64,000 nt of DNA from Trileptium ribeirensis (GCA_030248225.1 JASANE010001723.1:49598-113597); one strand, 5' to 3'; positions 21,728 to 33,087 are shown, counted from the stretch's first letter. The notes: generated from the sequence alone by a model not told the origin. Program-made: numbers and translations.

Positions 21728-24440
21728 TTGCAAATAGTATTTTTGATATTTCTCATAAATATTTTTGGCAGACGCAAGTAACCAGATTAATTTGACTGTG
21801 GAGATATAAAAATATTTTATTGACATTACCACGGGCTTATTATTGCCGGCTAGGCTGAGGTTAAAATGGTTTGTAATAAATGACAAATGATTTAGCCATG
21901 ACTACATTTTTCTTTATACTTTCATTTATCTTGAAAGTTTATTTTTATTTTGGCGTATTTGTAGCTTTAATTGTCGAAATGTCAAAATTTAAATAGTGTC
22001 CATACCTCGAAAATGGTCAATTTTGATTATTTTGAAGACAATAATTTCGGCACACTTTTGCTTTTCTGCCTATCATGCATGAAAAATTTGCCAGTTTTGG
22101 GGCATATTAAGTCTAAGTAGGTTATAGATGGACACTTGCATTGCTGGTTCGCCGTTGTTTACCCTGTTTAGTTTATAATATTTAGGATTACACCTGTTGT
22201 TGAGAACGTTTAACCATAATTCCGGGGACACACCCACGGAGTTTTTAATATTCGGACGGTATAACCAACCTAACTGTTCCCAGCTTAATTTTAAGCAACC
22301 ATGTGAATTAGAATGTAGGTTGACAAGACTTACGCATTACAAATTGTGCGCGTGTCTGTAGGAATTTTCTAGAGACAACCAATAGATTATTTAATTTTTA
22401 TACGGGTTTCTTAATATTATTGGCTTCATATTTTTTGTTATTTTATTAGCTTCATATATTCCAACGTATTTTACTTCATTTTGCATTTTAAGACAAAGTT
22501 TTCTTGTGCGTTACGTAAGTAATTATCTTGTCGCCGTCTATAATTCTAACCGCTTTGTATGGTTAACACACATTTAATCTGATGGTAATCTGTGTATCCA
22601 AATCATTTTATAGTATAGGAAAATGTAAAATTTCCAATATTATGTTTTGTTGCAAACAAGCCCAAAATATTATAATTTTTTATTGGAATATTGAAGTTAA
22701 ATTTTGTAATTTAAGAAGCTATTGAAAGAGTAACTTACTGTTTTATCTATTTTTTATAATTATTCTAATATGGTCGTAAGAAATTCTGGAATATATAATT
22801 TGATAATTATAGCAATTTTATTATTTAAAATTATAAATTTTAATGTTTATTAGTGGTAAATGTTTATGACGGGTATATTTTAATTTTAAGCTACATGTAT
22901 TTTACAAATTATTCAACGAATTTTAAACAGGATGATTAATAAAGAATTCTGGTCCGATGGATTTCGAAACTTTATTGCCAGGGTATTTGGTTCACATATT
23001 GATGTATCTAATTGTGTATGGCATTTACCTATAAGCATACATATAACATAGAAATATAGCTCAAAGTGTTTGGTATTTTATACTTGTTAAATGATGACAT
23101 GATGGGCATATATAAACGAGTTGCTCAGTGCTATTAAAAATGTACATTAGATTGAATCTCATGAGTTGTCAGCAAAGACACAGATTGTGAAGAATTTGGT
23201 GCGGTACTTTGCCGGTATTTAAGCGAATATTTTTCTAAAATATTTGGGAAATATACCCTATAATTTTGGTAATAATTTCCCAAACTTTACTCGAAGCTAG
23301 AAATGGAATGCAATTTTTATTATGAAATATGTAAACCCGAAATACCAAATTTGGTAGAAAAAAGTCCAAAAATCTACCCTGTGTAATTTTTAGTATCCTA
23401 GTCGAAAAATCGGTTGGGAATAATTTTACCAGATGTACGATTTCGCATTAATTTCCAAATTTGGCTATATTCTGTCTGCATAATTTTTCATCGAAAATTT
23501 TTTTACACCGCTTAATTTGGAAATGTTTTCCTAAATTATTTTTGATACTCAGAAACATTGTGATATCGGTCATTTGTGCAGTGCATAAAACTGGATCGTT
23601 TGAAGCGTAAACGTTTACGAACGATTAGGGTTTAAGTTTGGGATTTTGTATCCATGACATTATATCATATAGACAATTATTGATATACAAGTTTATAATT
23701 ATTGAGTAAAATCATCTTAATTTAAACCTAGAGCTGCAAATTCGACCATTATTTGCTTCATTTTCCAACGTAGAGGAGGTATTATTTGAAACTAAATGTT
23801 TTGGTTTAGACTTTGTAGCTGAGGAAGTATTAAACCTCTTGCCGCGAGAATTGGTTGTATTTTTAGTCGCTTTGACTCCGACCAAGTTGTGTAGCGTTGA
23901 TCACGTTTGATAAGCAATAAATTATGTCACTGTTGCTCGGATCCTTAACACTTTATGCATAGAGTCGTGCAACAGGTTACGGAAAGGGTTAAACAAGATT
24001 AAGATACTCAGTGCGAACGAATTACGATTAAACACCCGTTGCGGTATGATCCGAGATACACTGCTTTCCATTGTATTTTAGTCCGTAGTAGATTCCTGCT
24101 ATGGTTTAGCTTTCATTCTGCGGGTTTACATGCTGTCAGTGGTTTTACCTTGTGCTTTAGATTTTTTATTTACATTAAGTCACGGGTCTTCAAGTCCGTC
24201 TGCTTAAAAGTAATGTATGGATTCGGCAGAGATGGTTGCCGTACTTAAGGGAAATGTGTCGCCGTACCATATCATGGCAATCACTAAAACTTTAGTAATG
24301 TTTCTTTCCTAAAGCATTTGCACTGTTTCAGTGGCCCATGTCACCTTTAGGGGCTTCCCGTTTCCAGCAGGAAAATTATATTTTGTATAAATAGACACAG
24401 ATTTCAGTTTCCCGTTTCCCCAATATTTTTCACAAAGACG
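21728..24440. other. Intergenic, AT-rich
   Basis: Sequence downstream of the transporter stop, very AT-rich at 22400-22960. Loosely repetitive AAATTTGG/CCAAATTT phrases occur at 23250-23560. No supported gene, RNA or promoter is seen. Confidence 0.55.
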
Positions 24441-27440
24441 AGATGTGAACGGGAAGCTGGAAAATGTGGGAAACGGGAATTAAGAAATTGATAAAAAGTT
24501 GGAAACGGGAAACTGAGATTAGTTCTCCAGTTTTCCCGTTTCCCTACTTTATGCGGTTTCCAAACACTCTCCCAAGTTTCCCGTTTCCCACATTTTCCGG
24601 TTTCCTAATTTTCCCATTTCCTAAATTTATGCAGTTTTCGAACACTTTCCTGTTTTCCACATTTTCAGTTTCCAAATCTTCCCATTTTCCAGTTTCCTAT
24701 TTTTTCCCGTTTCCCAATATTATGCAGTTTCCAAAAACTTTCCCGTTTCCCACATTTTCCAGTTTCCTAATTTTGCCTTTTCCCGAGTTTCCCATTTCCC
24801 AACTTTATGCAGTTTCCAAACACTTTCCTGTTTCCCACATTTTCCAGTTTCCAAATTTTCCCGTTTTCCACATTTTCCAGTTGCCTAATTTTCCCGTTTT
24901 CCTACTTTATGCAGTTTCCAAACACTTTCCTTTCCCAACTTTCCCGTTTTCCACATTTTCCAGTTTCCAAATTTTCCCGTTTTCCACATTTTCCAGTTGC
25001 CTAATTTTCCCGTTTTCCTACTTTATGCAGTTTCCAAACACTTTCCTTTTCCCAACTTTTCCGTTTTCCACATTTTGCAGTTTCCAAATTTTCCCGTTTG
25101 CCACATTTTCCAGTTTCCTGTTTTTCCCGTTTCCCAATGTTATGCAGTTTCCAAAAACTTTCCCGTTTCCCAAGTTCCCCGTTTCCACATTTTCCAATTT
25201 CCTAATTTTCCCGTTTCCCGAGTTTCCCATTTCCCAACTATATGCAGTTTCCAAACACTTTCCTGTTTCCCACATTTCCCAGTTTCCTAATTTTTCCGTT
25301 TTCCACATTTTCCAGTTTCCTAATTTTCCCGTTTTCCTACTTTATGCAGTTTCCAAACACTTTCCCGTTTTCCAAGTTCCCCGTTTCCACATTTTCCAGT
25401 TTCCTGATTTTCCCGAGTTTCCCATTTCCCAATATTATGCAGTTTCCAAACACTTTCCTGTTTCCCACATTTTCCAGTTTCCACATTTTCCAGTTTCCTA
25501 TTTTTCCCGTTTTCCTTCTTTATGCAGTTTCCAAACACTTCCTGTTTCCCACATTTTCCAGTTTCCCAATTTTCCAGTTTCCAAATTTTCCCGTTTCCCA
25601 CATTTTCCAGTTTCCTAATTTTCTCGTTTCCTGAGTTTCCCAACTTTATACAGTTTCCAAACACTTTCCCGTTTCCCATTTCCTAACTTTATGCAGTTTC
25701 CAAACACTTTCCCGTTTCCCACATTTTCCAGTTTCCAAATTTTCCCGTTTGCCACATTTTCCAGTTTCCTAATTTTCCCGTTTCCCAACTTTATGCAGTT
25801 TCCAAAAACTTTCCCGTTTCCCAAGTTTCCCGTTTCCACATTTTCCAGTTTCCTAATTTTCCCGTTTCCCAACTTTATGCAGTTTCCAAACACTTTCCCG
25901 TTTCCCAAGTTTCCCATTTCCCAAGTTTCCCGTTTCCAAACACTTTCCCGTTTCCCGAGTTTCCCGTTTCCCAACTTTATGCAGTTTCCGAACACTTTCC
26001 CGTTTCCCACATTTTCCAGTTTCCAAATTTTCCCGTTTCCCACCTTTATTCAGTTTCGAAACACTTTCCCGCTTCCCACATTTTCAAGTTCCCAAATTTT
26101 CCCGTTTCCCACATTTTACAGTTTCCTAATCTTCTCGTTTCCCTACTTTATGCAGTTTCCAGACACTTTCCCGTTTCCCACATTTTCCAGTTTCCAAATT
26201 TTCCCGTTTCCCACCTTTATTCAGTTTCCAAACACTTTCCCGCTTCCCACATTTTCCAGTTTCCAAATTTTCCCGTTTCCCACATTTTCCAGTTTCCTAA
26301 TTTTCCCGTTTCCCTACTTTATGCAGTTTCCAAACACTTTCCCGTTTCCCACATTTTCCAGTTTCCTAATTTTCCCGTTTCCCGAGTTTCCCATTTCCCA
26401 AATTTATGCAGTTTCCAAACACTCCTGTTTCCCACATTTTCCAGTTTCCAAATTTTCCACATTTTCCAGTTTCCTATTTTTCCCGTTTTCCTTCTTTATA
26501 CAGTTTCCAAACACTTCCTGTTTCCCACATTTTCCAGTTTCCTAATTTTCCCGTTTCCAATATTTTCCTGTTTCCCAAGTTTCCCTTTTCCTAACATTAC
26601 GCAGTTCCCAAACACTTTCCCGTTTCCCGAGTTTCCTGTTTCCTAACTTTATGCAGTTTCCAAACACTTTCCCGTTTTTCACCTTTCCCAGTTTCCAAAT
26701 TTTCCCGTTTTCCACATTTTCCAGTTTCCTAATTTTCCCGTTTTCCTACTTTATGCAGTTTCCAAACACTTTCCCGTTTCCCAAGTTCCCCGTTTCCACA
26801 TTTTCCAGTTTCCTGATTTTCCCGAGTTTCCCATTTCCCAACTTTATGCAGTTTCCAAACACTTTCCTGTTTCCCACATTTTCCAGGTTCCTAATTTTCT
26901 CTTTTCCCGAGTTTTCCGTTTCCCAACTTTATGCAGTTTCCAAACACTTTCCTGTTTCCCACATTTTCCAGTTTCCAAATTTTCTCATTTTCCACATTTT
27001 CCAGTTTCCTATTTTTCCCGTTTTCCTTCTTTATACAGTTTCCAAACACTTCCTGTTTCCCACATTTTCCAGTTTCCTAATTTTCCCGTTTCCAATATTT
27101 TCCTGTTTCCCAAGTTTCCCTTTTCCTAACATTACGCAGTTCCCAAACACTTTCCTGTTTCCCGAGTTTCCTGTTTCCTAACTTTATGCAGTTTCCAAAC
27201 ACTTTCCCGTTTCCCACCTTTATTCAGTTTCCAAACACTTTCCCGCTTCCCACATTCTCCAGTTTCCTAATTTTCCCGTTTCCCTACTTTATGCAGTTTC
27301 CGAACACTTTCCCGTTTCCCACATTTTCCAGTTTCCTAATTTTCCCGTTTCCAATATTTTCCTGTTTCCCAAGTTTCCCTTTTCCTAACATTACGCAGTT
27401 CCCAAACACTTTCCTGTTTCCCGAGTTTCCTGTTTCCTAA
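24340..27440. repeat. TTTCCCGTTTCC satellite array, about 3 kb
   Basis: Built from 10-12-bp phrases (TTTCCCGTTTCC, ACATTTTCCAG, TTTCCAAATTTTCC) arranged into a roughly 100-bp higher-order unit marked by TTATGCAGTTTCCAAACAC, repeated some 25-30 times with shuffled sub-blocks. Open frames up to 384 codons occur on both strands because most phrases lack stop codons; they read as FPFPTFSS-type or GNGKVFGN-type repeats. The pyrimidine-rich strand is the plus strand except near 24440-24520, where the motif is inverted. The array ends abruptly at about 27440 against the retroelement ORF. Confidence 0.95.
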
Positions 27441-27442
27441 CT

Positions 27443-29269
27443 TTGGGACATGCTCGTTTCGAATCTTTGGACCTAGGAGCCTGTAAGCACAGACCTGGAA
27501 TTGCTTTTTGTGCACCCCACGCGCTACTAACCGACCACAGTACAAACTGCTTAGAATGGATCATCGCAGGTGAATTCGTGCCAGAATCCACCAAACACGC
27601 ATGCAGAAACCGCACGCTTATCGGCCCGCTCGCCAATGACACTGCCGTACACACAACTATCCAAGGTATTATAATAAGGACTAGTGAACCTGAGGTTATA
27701 CTGACTAATCGTAGACAGCTCGCGCACGTAACCTTAAGCAAGGCCGTTAAGGTTCCACCCAACGGAATCTTATGGTTTCCGCACGGAAATTATACACAGT
27801 TAGTCGTAGGATCGATAGTACTGACAAGCATGCTAAAACCAGAAGAGATTACAATTAAATTTGGGCCGAATATTACCATTGACCGGTTCTCCGGTATCAA
27901 ATTAAGACCTTTAACCTGGAGTTCACTAGACGACGCTAAAGCGACTAACTTACAGGTAGCTCAAATAGCTAAGGAACAAGTGCAGAAGATTGTCAACCTC
28001 CCTGCTTTAGAGTATACCGGACTTTCGCCCTACTTCATCGTTACCATCATCGTTAGTATACTCAGTCTGGTCTACTGTATGACCAAGTGTAAGGTCTCTC
28101 CTAAGTACGCGTACTACCTACCCCGATGGCTACCATGCCGCGGGAGATTGATCAAAACTGACGGAAAACCTCGAAAAGCCATTAGATGGGTTAGAGCCGA
28201 CAAAAGAGGCCCTAGCGCACCACCGGAGGAAGACACCACACCCCGAGTTTCGCCGACCGAGGTCTCGATTGTACCTTCGGGGACGCCGCGCGTGTCCGTT
28301 GTGCCCAATCGTGCCCCGCGTCGCTCTAATAGACTGTTGACAAACCGCGCCTCGTCCGAGGAAGAACTTGTATTTATCGAAGACGACGAATTATTCGCCG
28401 CTCCCACCCGTGACCTACGCCGTGGACCTCGACAAGGTATGTTCACCAGACAATTAAACACAATGAATGCCGGTAATACGCCGCTACTCATCAACGCAAC
28501 CATACTCGGCACTCCGGTCACGACACTTGTAGACACAGGAGCCGATGTCTCGATCATGTCACAAGCCCTAGCCGCCCGTTTAGGTTTAGTACCCAGAGAC
28601 ACTAACACCACCCGCATAGTATCAGCTACACAACAGGAACTGACCATTAGTGGAGTAGTGAAAGCACCAATTACAATAGGCTCGCTGAGCACCCCATGCG
28701 ACTTCCAAGTGACTACCGACACACCGTACGAATGCATCTTGGGTACCGATTTCATGGCTCTACTACCGTATGTAGCCATAAATTTCAAGGACCGCTGTTT
28801 GGATTTATCAAACGGAACTGAGAACTGTTCCGCACCTTTCGCCGATCAAGGAGACTATCGACCGCCCGTCATCAACGTAGTATCAAGGAAATACACACAG
28901 GTGCCACCGAACACCGAACTATTCATCAACGCTGTTCCCGAGATCACCCAACCGCCCACTGGCCAAGCCCTATTTGTACCGGATCCCTTCATAAGAGACA
29001 TTGCCATCGCACACGCCCTAGTACTCACTGGTCAACGCATGATTCCAGTTGCAATGATGAACTTTGGAAATTTACCAGTTGCAATACACGCAGGACAAAC
29101 CATAGGACACATCGAGATGCTTGACGACAACGAAGTCGAGCTCTTATATGACAGCAATAAGCGCCTACTTCAGCTCGGACCTCCCCAGCACACTAAACAA
29201 TGCAACCGCATAGGAGTTACACGAGATAACGTGGTACAGTGTAACAGCCCGAAGTTTTGCAGATTCTAA
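27443..29269 (+). CDS. Truncated retroelement ORF: envelope-like domain and membrane anchor fused to retropepsin
   Basis: One uninterrupted frame of 608 codons starting directly at the satellite edge with no ATG there, so the 5' end is missing. Residues 1-195: ectodomain-like, with clustered Cys (ACKHRPGIAFC, then NCLEW) and several N-glycosylation sequons. Residues about 197-217: a TM segment (YFIVTIIVSILSLVYC) followed by Cys and basic residues. Residues 220-340: basic, Pro/Ser-rich, then acidic. Residues about 345-440: aspartic protease with active-site DTGADVSIM and a later ILGTDFM. Residues 450-575: the spacer seen after protease in Ty3/gypsy Pol proteins (VPPNTELF..., then AGQTIGHIEML). 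It stops at 29269. No reverse transcriptase, RNase H or integrase follows. An envelope-like part ahead of protease is the reverse of the usual retroviral order. Confidence 0.7.
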   Translation: MGHARFESLDLGACKHRPGIAFCAPHALLTDHSTNCLEWIIAGEFVPESTKHACRNRTLIGPLANDTAVHTTIQGIIIRTSEPEVILTNRRQLAHVTLSKAVKVPPNGILWFPHGNYTQLVVGSIVLTSMLKPEEITIKFGPNITIDRFSGIKLRPLTWSSLDDAKATNLQVAQIAKEQVQKIVNLPALEYTGLSPYFIVTIIVSILSLVYCMTKCKVSPKYAYYLPRWLPCRGRLIKTDGKPRKAIRWVRADKRGPSAPPEEDTTPRVSPTEVSIVPSGTPRVSVVPNRAPRRSNRLLTNRASSEEELVFIEDDELFAAPTRDLRRGPRQGMFTRQLNTMNAGNTPLLINATILGTPVTTLVDTGADVSIMSQALAARLGLVPRDTNTTRIVSATQQELTISGVVKAPITIGSLSTPCDFQVTTDTPYECILGTDFMALLPYVAINFKDRCLDLSNGTENCSAPFADQGDYRPPVINVVSRKYTQVPPNTELFINAVPEITQPPTGQALFVPDPFIRDIAIAHALVLTGQRMIPVAMMNFGNLPVAIHAGQTIGHIEMLDDNEVELLYDSNKRLLQLGPPQHTKQCNRIGVTRDNVVQCNSPKFCRF

Positions 29270-29552
29270 CGGGAAAATGTCATGGGACGGGCGATCGGAT
29301 ACCGGTGGAGCGTGACCGGAGTATTATGCCGTATACCATTAATTGTTGTTATAAAAATAAAATATGTCATAATATGTCATGGATCTAAAATGTTGTGTAG
29401 TCACGCTCCACCCGCCCGAGGTGCACGGGGTGATTTTGGCACCAAGACGGAATATTTGTGACCCTAAGTAGGGTATCCGGTCGACCCAAGTAAAATCAAT
29501 GATAACCTGTATGTTTATTGTGTGCCTTAAATGAATGATATGTTACTTTATC
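29270..29552. other. Retroelement 3' non-coding region with inverted repeat
   Basis: GGTGGAGCGTGAC (29304-29316) and GTCACGCTCCACC (29400-29412) are perfect inverted copies. The outer CGGGCG and CGCCCG extend the pairing. The loop is AT-rich with AATAAA-like words (29350-29365) and a doubled ATATGTCAT. It could be a 3' stem-loop, polyadenylation region or part of an LTR; no second LTR copy was found by eye. Confidence 0.55.
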
Positions 29553-29568
29553 TTATAGGTAGTACCGT

Positions 29569-29784
29569 GTGTCGGGATGGGTCGGGGTATGGTGCAGAAA
29601 CTTTATCAAAACGCAAACGGAAAATTTTATTGACATTCGAACCGTGAGGACCCATCCTGGCACGCATCTGTATGTAAACGACTCAGTGGATGAGGCGAAA
29701 ATCAAGCGCGGAGGTAAATTTAAACCTTCAGAGCTCAACTACACTCCAAATTTATACGAGTATCTTAAAGGCAAAATTTTATAG
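29569..29784 (+). CDS. Small ORF downstream of the env-protease ORF, unknown
   Basis: A TTATCTTATAG acceptor-like tract precedes an open frame of about 70 codons containing FIDIRTVRTHPGTHLYV, then DEAKIKRGGKFKPSELNY, ending YLKGKIL and a stop. Its composition is protein-like and it lies in the GC-rich island, so it may be a remnant of the same element. It is not recognised. Confidence 0.3.
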   Translation: MSGWVGVWCRNFIKTQTENFIDIRTVRTHPGTHLYVNDSVDEAKIKRGGKFKPSELNYTPNLYEYLKGKIL

Positions 29785-30157
29785 TTTTTCGGTACTCCGC
29801 GCGAAATAGGATTATCTCAGTATCTTTAGGGCCCCCAGGGGCTTCAAAATCTCGCATTCGGGTCCGCCCGCCCCGTACCCCTGAATACTTAGGGACCCCT
29901 AAGTAGGCGTTTAAACATCCAATTTTCAAGGTCCCCTAGCCTCTCAGACATAACCAAAACTCCCTAATTTTTCAAGCTCAGCACCTCCACGGGGTCTTAC
30001 CCTAACTGTCTCATCGAAAACCGGGGTCACCTAACTTAACCGGTCCGAGCAGGACCCTGATAACCCTATCGGGACACCAAAATTTTATCCTTTTATCTTG
30101 CAAAACGGCCTCTAGCAGGCCACCTATGGGATATATATTAAATTTATCATTTTTATC

Positions 30158-30209
30158 AGTAGGCGACCAGCCAGGGCGTGAACCTGGTCCCGCCCCCGGC
30201 CGCCTACTG
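30158..30209. other. GC-rich two-stem hairpin
   Basis: CAGTAGGCG pairs with CGCCTACTG at the outside, extended by CC/GG after one mismatch; inside, CCAGG pairs with CCTGG. Such compact nested pairing suggests a structured RNA element in the mobile-element island. Confidence 0.5.
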
Positions 30210-30586
30210 TTCTCCGTTGGCTCGCAATCATCAAGAACGCGTCCAAATTTTAATGCAATCTCGGCGCCCTGAGCGCTCGTATAATTTTCTTCTCAGAAAA
30301 GGCCTCGCCGACCAGCGCGAGGTTTAGGGCTTGTTGGCAGGCTTCGGCCACTGCCCAGCTAAAGTTGTTTACGACGATATAGGGCCGCTGTGTCTGTGTC
30401 GTGTGGCGGCGTTGTTGCTCTGTTGTTATGTTTATTAAGCAGTGTTTTAATTTTTAGTTCTATATTTGTCGCAGTGTTTGCAATTTGAAATTTTACATTT
30501 GCCGCATAATGTCTCGAGGGGCCAAGGCAGTAGGACAGGAGAGTCGGCTCAGAAAAAACTGGAAAGGGGGGGGGGGCTAGCTGGGG

Positions 30587-30594
30587 TATAAAAG
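30587..30594 (+). promoter_or_regulatory. TATA box, possible LTR promoter
   Basis: TATAAAAG follows a G-run and GCTAGCTGGGG; about 30 bp downstream the sequence GGGACCAGTCGAG could hold an initiator. The setting fits an LTR promoter. No transcription evidence is available. Confidence 0.45.
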
Positions 30595-32738
30595 AAAATG
30601 GCCTGACGCAGCGTCGGGACCAGTCGAGTAGAATGGCCGCAGAGTCGGCGGTTTTTGGCTTTCGCTCGTGGCGGTTGTCGCCCGGGCATTTTGTCATTTT
30701 CGTTTAAATTGTTTTTCCTTTCGGTTTGAGTTTGCTTGTGGTTTTGCCCAGGAGGCTCCTACTGTGTAGCACAGTGTGGAGGTCCTCCTGGTGCGTTTTC
30801 CCTGCTTTCAAAATTGCACAGGCATGAGCTGCCTTTGCGGGTGCTGGCGTATCCGACGGATGCTCCGCGCGCCCGTAAATGCAGCTCCATTAAATTCGAG
30901 AAATTTGCACGCAAAATTGTTCACAAGCTTGAGATCCTCGACTGGTTCCCCGCTCGCCGGGTCGCCATTTTTCATTTTAGACCCGGGGGGCGAAAGTTAT
31001 AGCTAGTGATGTGAGCTGGGAAGGGGAATAAGGAAACACACGGGAAGGGGGAAGGACATCGGGACACGGGAGGGGTAAGGTGTTTGACGTAAGGAGCTTT
31101 AATAGGAAACTAGTAGCGTGCTGACCTGGAGGCAGCCGTTAAGGCAAAAGTGGATTGAGCATCATTAAGAATTCGCGCTAGGCTCCCGGTTAAAAGTCCG
31201 AGTATTTGTTCCTGAGTATTTTCGTTGATCGTCCCCCGACAATTTGGCACAAACCCAGTCTTCCAGGCCGTTTTAGACACGGTAGAAGACTGTAATAATT
31301 TTCATCGATCAGTTTAGGATTCCGCCACAAATTGGCATCAAAAAACCGTTATGATTTCCAATCGATTTTACAGAGGACAATGGAGCTTCTTTTGACTCAT
31401 GCTCCATCTGCGCCCGTCCTCGAAGTCATAGCTTGAGTCGAGTTTAAGTATAGGAGAAGTACAAGAATGACTCCAGGTCACACGCCTTAAAGACCCAATA
31501 ATGGGAAAGAAGAGAAAGAGAAAAAGAGAGAGAGAGAGAGAGAGCGATCCGCTCAGGAACGGACGCAGTCATTTGCACAGGAGAAATTAAGAACGGAACC
31601 CCTGACGCTAGCCCCGAAAAGTTGAGCTTCTACTCTGAGATTTGCTTCGCTCCGAATAAAAACTTTTTAGTCAACTAACCCCAAAATTTAAGACGGGTCT
31701 CAGGCCGTTTGGACACGGTAGAGTACTCCGTCAAGCAATTTTAACAATGTAACAACTAGCGATGGGTCGATGCGGTCGCTCCATAGGGAGTGACGTATCA
31801 GGACCTTTCGTGCGTTGTTGTCCCCATTTCTTACGGCTTTACAAATCTATCATTCTAATCATGCAGGGGTATCCGTAGTGTTTTAAGCTTAGATCACAAC
31901 CAGTTTCTTTTGGCACTCGAATTGAGCAATTCGTTGAGGGTACGGCAGCACGTGCCCTTTCCATGCTGGCAAATGACTGCGGGCCTTCAGCTAAATTGAA
32001 GGTGCTCGGAGAGGAGCACGACCAAAACAGAAAACGAGACGGAGTCAGCTGCAGCGTATGGACAAGTCAAAATGTAAGGCAGTTCCTGTGCTCGCACCCA
32101 TTAGTTGAGCGACGGCCCTGAGATGAGAAGACTACAAAGTGATTATCTCCCCGAAGTTTTTCCGTGAAAGAAATTTATCGGCGCGGCCCCATAAACCGTT
32201 TAGACACGGTGGGTTTCGGTACAGCGCCATTTTACATGTCAAGATCGTTACTTCAGGAGATTATTACAAGATAGCTGAAAATTCGGGAGACGCGGCAGCG
32301 CCTCCCCTTTTGATCATGACCCGCATTTTTAACTTGGCCCTGACGCAGGCAGATCTTGCAATCATAACTCAACAATTCTCGAGATCCGCAGCTGACTTCC
32401 GGACTCAGTGAATGGTTCCCCCATAAATTAAATAAATATGGGTTGGAACAGGTGTTCGACTACGAGGGCGTAGAGTGCCTCGTAGGCAAGTAGACGAGGT
32501 AGTCGGTGGAGAAAGTTTATCTCGATCTCCTGTCAGGCGGGTAAGGCAGTCCATCGGACATCAAACTCAAGCGCAAGCTGAACTAAATTTTTATACCATT
32601 CCCTCATGGGGCTAATCAGAATTCACATCACCTGTGGTCACATAAAGGTATCCGCTGGGGTATCCTGCGAGGTACCCTATTATTATGTTGTACATAGTCT
32701 CTATGAATTGTGTGAAGGTATTAATGTACAGTGACTGA

Positions 32739-32744
32739 AATAAA
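32739..32744 (+). terminator. AATAAA polyadenylation signal candidate
   Basis: AATAAA followed by a GTG-rich stretch (GTGCTGGAGTGTAATG) downstream, as expected of an animal poly(A) site at the end of the mobile-element island. Confidence 0.35.
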
Positions 32745-33036
32745 GTGCTGGAGTGTAATGTTAATGGTCAGCGATATGTGCTTAGGGTAGCGATTAAACC
32801 GATGTCCTAACTTACCAAAATTGAACGTGTACTTAAGGCTAAGTTTTCACCTATAGGATTCCGACGGCACCTAGGTTAAGTACGGCCTTCTTAGGTAGTC
32901 CGGAAAATTTCAAATTATTCTCGCTAGATAGGGACCCTGGAGATGGACCTCCAGGTGTCCCCTCGAACCACCCGTTTAGTAGTAGGTTCCTCGTTGAACC
33001 TTTACAATTTATCGAAAGGATCCAGGCTCTCAGGGG

Positions 33037-33087
33037 GGGGGGCGCCCCCCCCCCCCCCCCCCCCGCCCCCCCCCCCCCCCCCGCCCC
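33037..33087. repeat. G-run followed by long C-run homopolymer tract
   Basis: About ten G, then CG, then C tracts interrupted by single G residues. It marks the boundary between the GC-rich island and AT-rich gene sequence. Tract length is prone to sequencing or assembly error. Confidence 0.9.

Larger units (their letters stand above)
29785..33020. mobile_element. GC-rich non-coding remainder of mobile-element island
   Basis: The base composition is clearly richer in G+C than the surrounding DNA and there is no long ORF. It contains an ACTTAGGG/CCCTAAGT hairpin (29888-29905), a GC-rich hairpin (30158-30209), a TATA box (30587), a GA run (about 31507-31543), three copies of CCGTTT(T)AGACACGG-type motifs and an AATAAA (32739). 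A short frame at 32139-32411 (ending ADLAIITQQFS...) may be decayed. The region probably includes an LTR or leader of one or more retroelements, but element borders were not found. Confidence 0.5.

Noticed and set aside
24464..27440. Long ORFs on both strands (up to 384 codons) of FPFPTFSS-like or GNGKVFGN-like repeats
   Set aside because: They result from stop-poor satellite phrases; overlapping long frames occur in several frames and both strands at once, with no domain or splice context.
28114..28788. 224-codon antisense ORF
   Set aside because: Shadow of the env-protease frame; it lacks domain features, while the plus frame has protease motifs.
29270..33020. A matching pair of LTRs bounding the env-protease element
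   Set aside because: I compared the segments after the ORF and near 32.4-33.0 kb by eye and found no direct repeat; LTR borders cannot be claimed.
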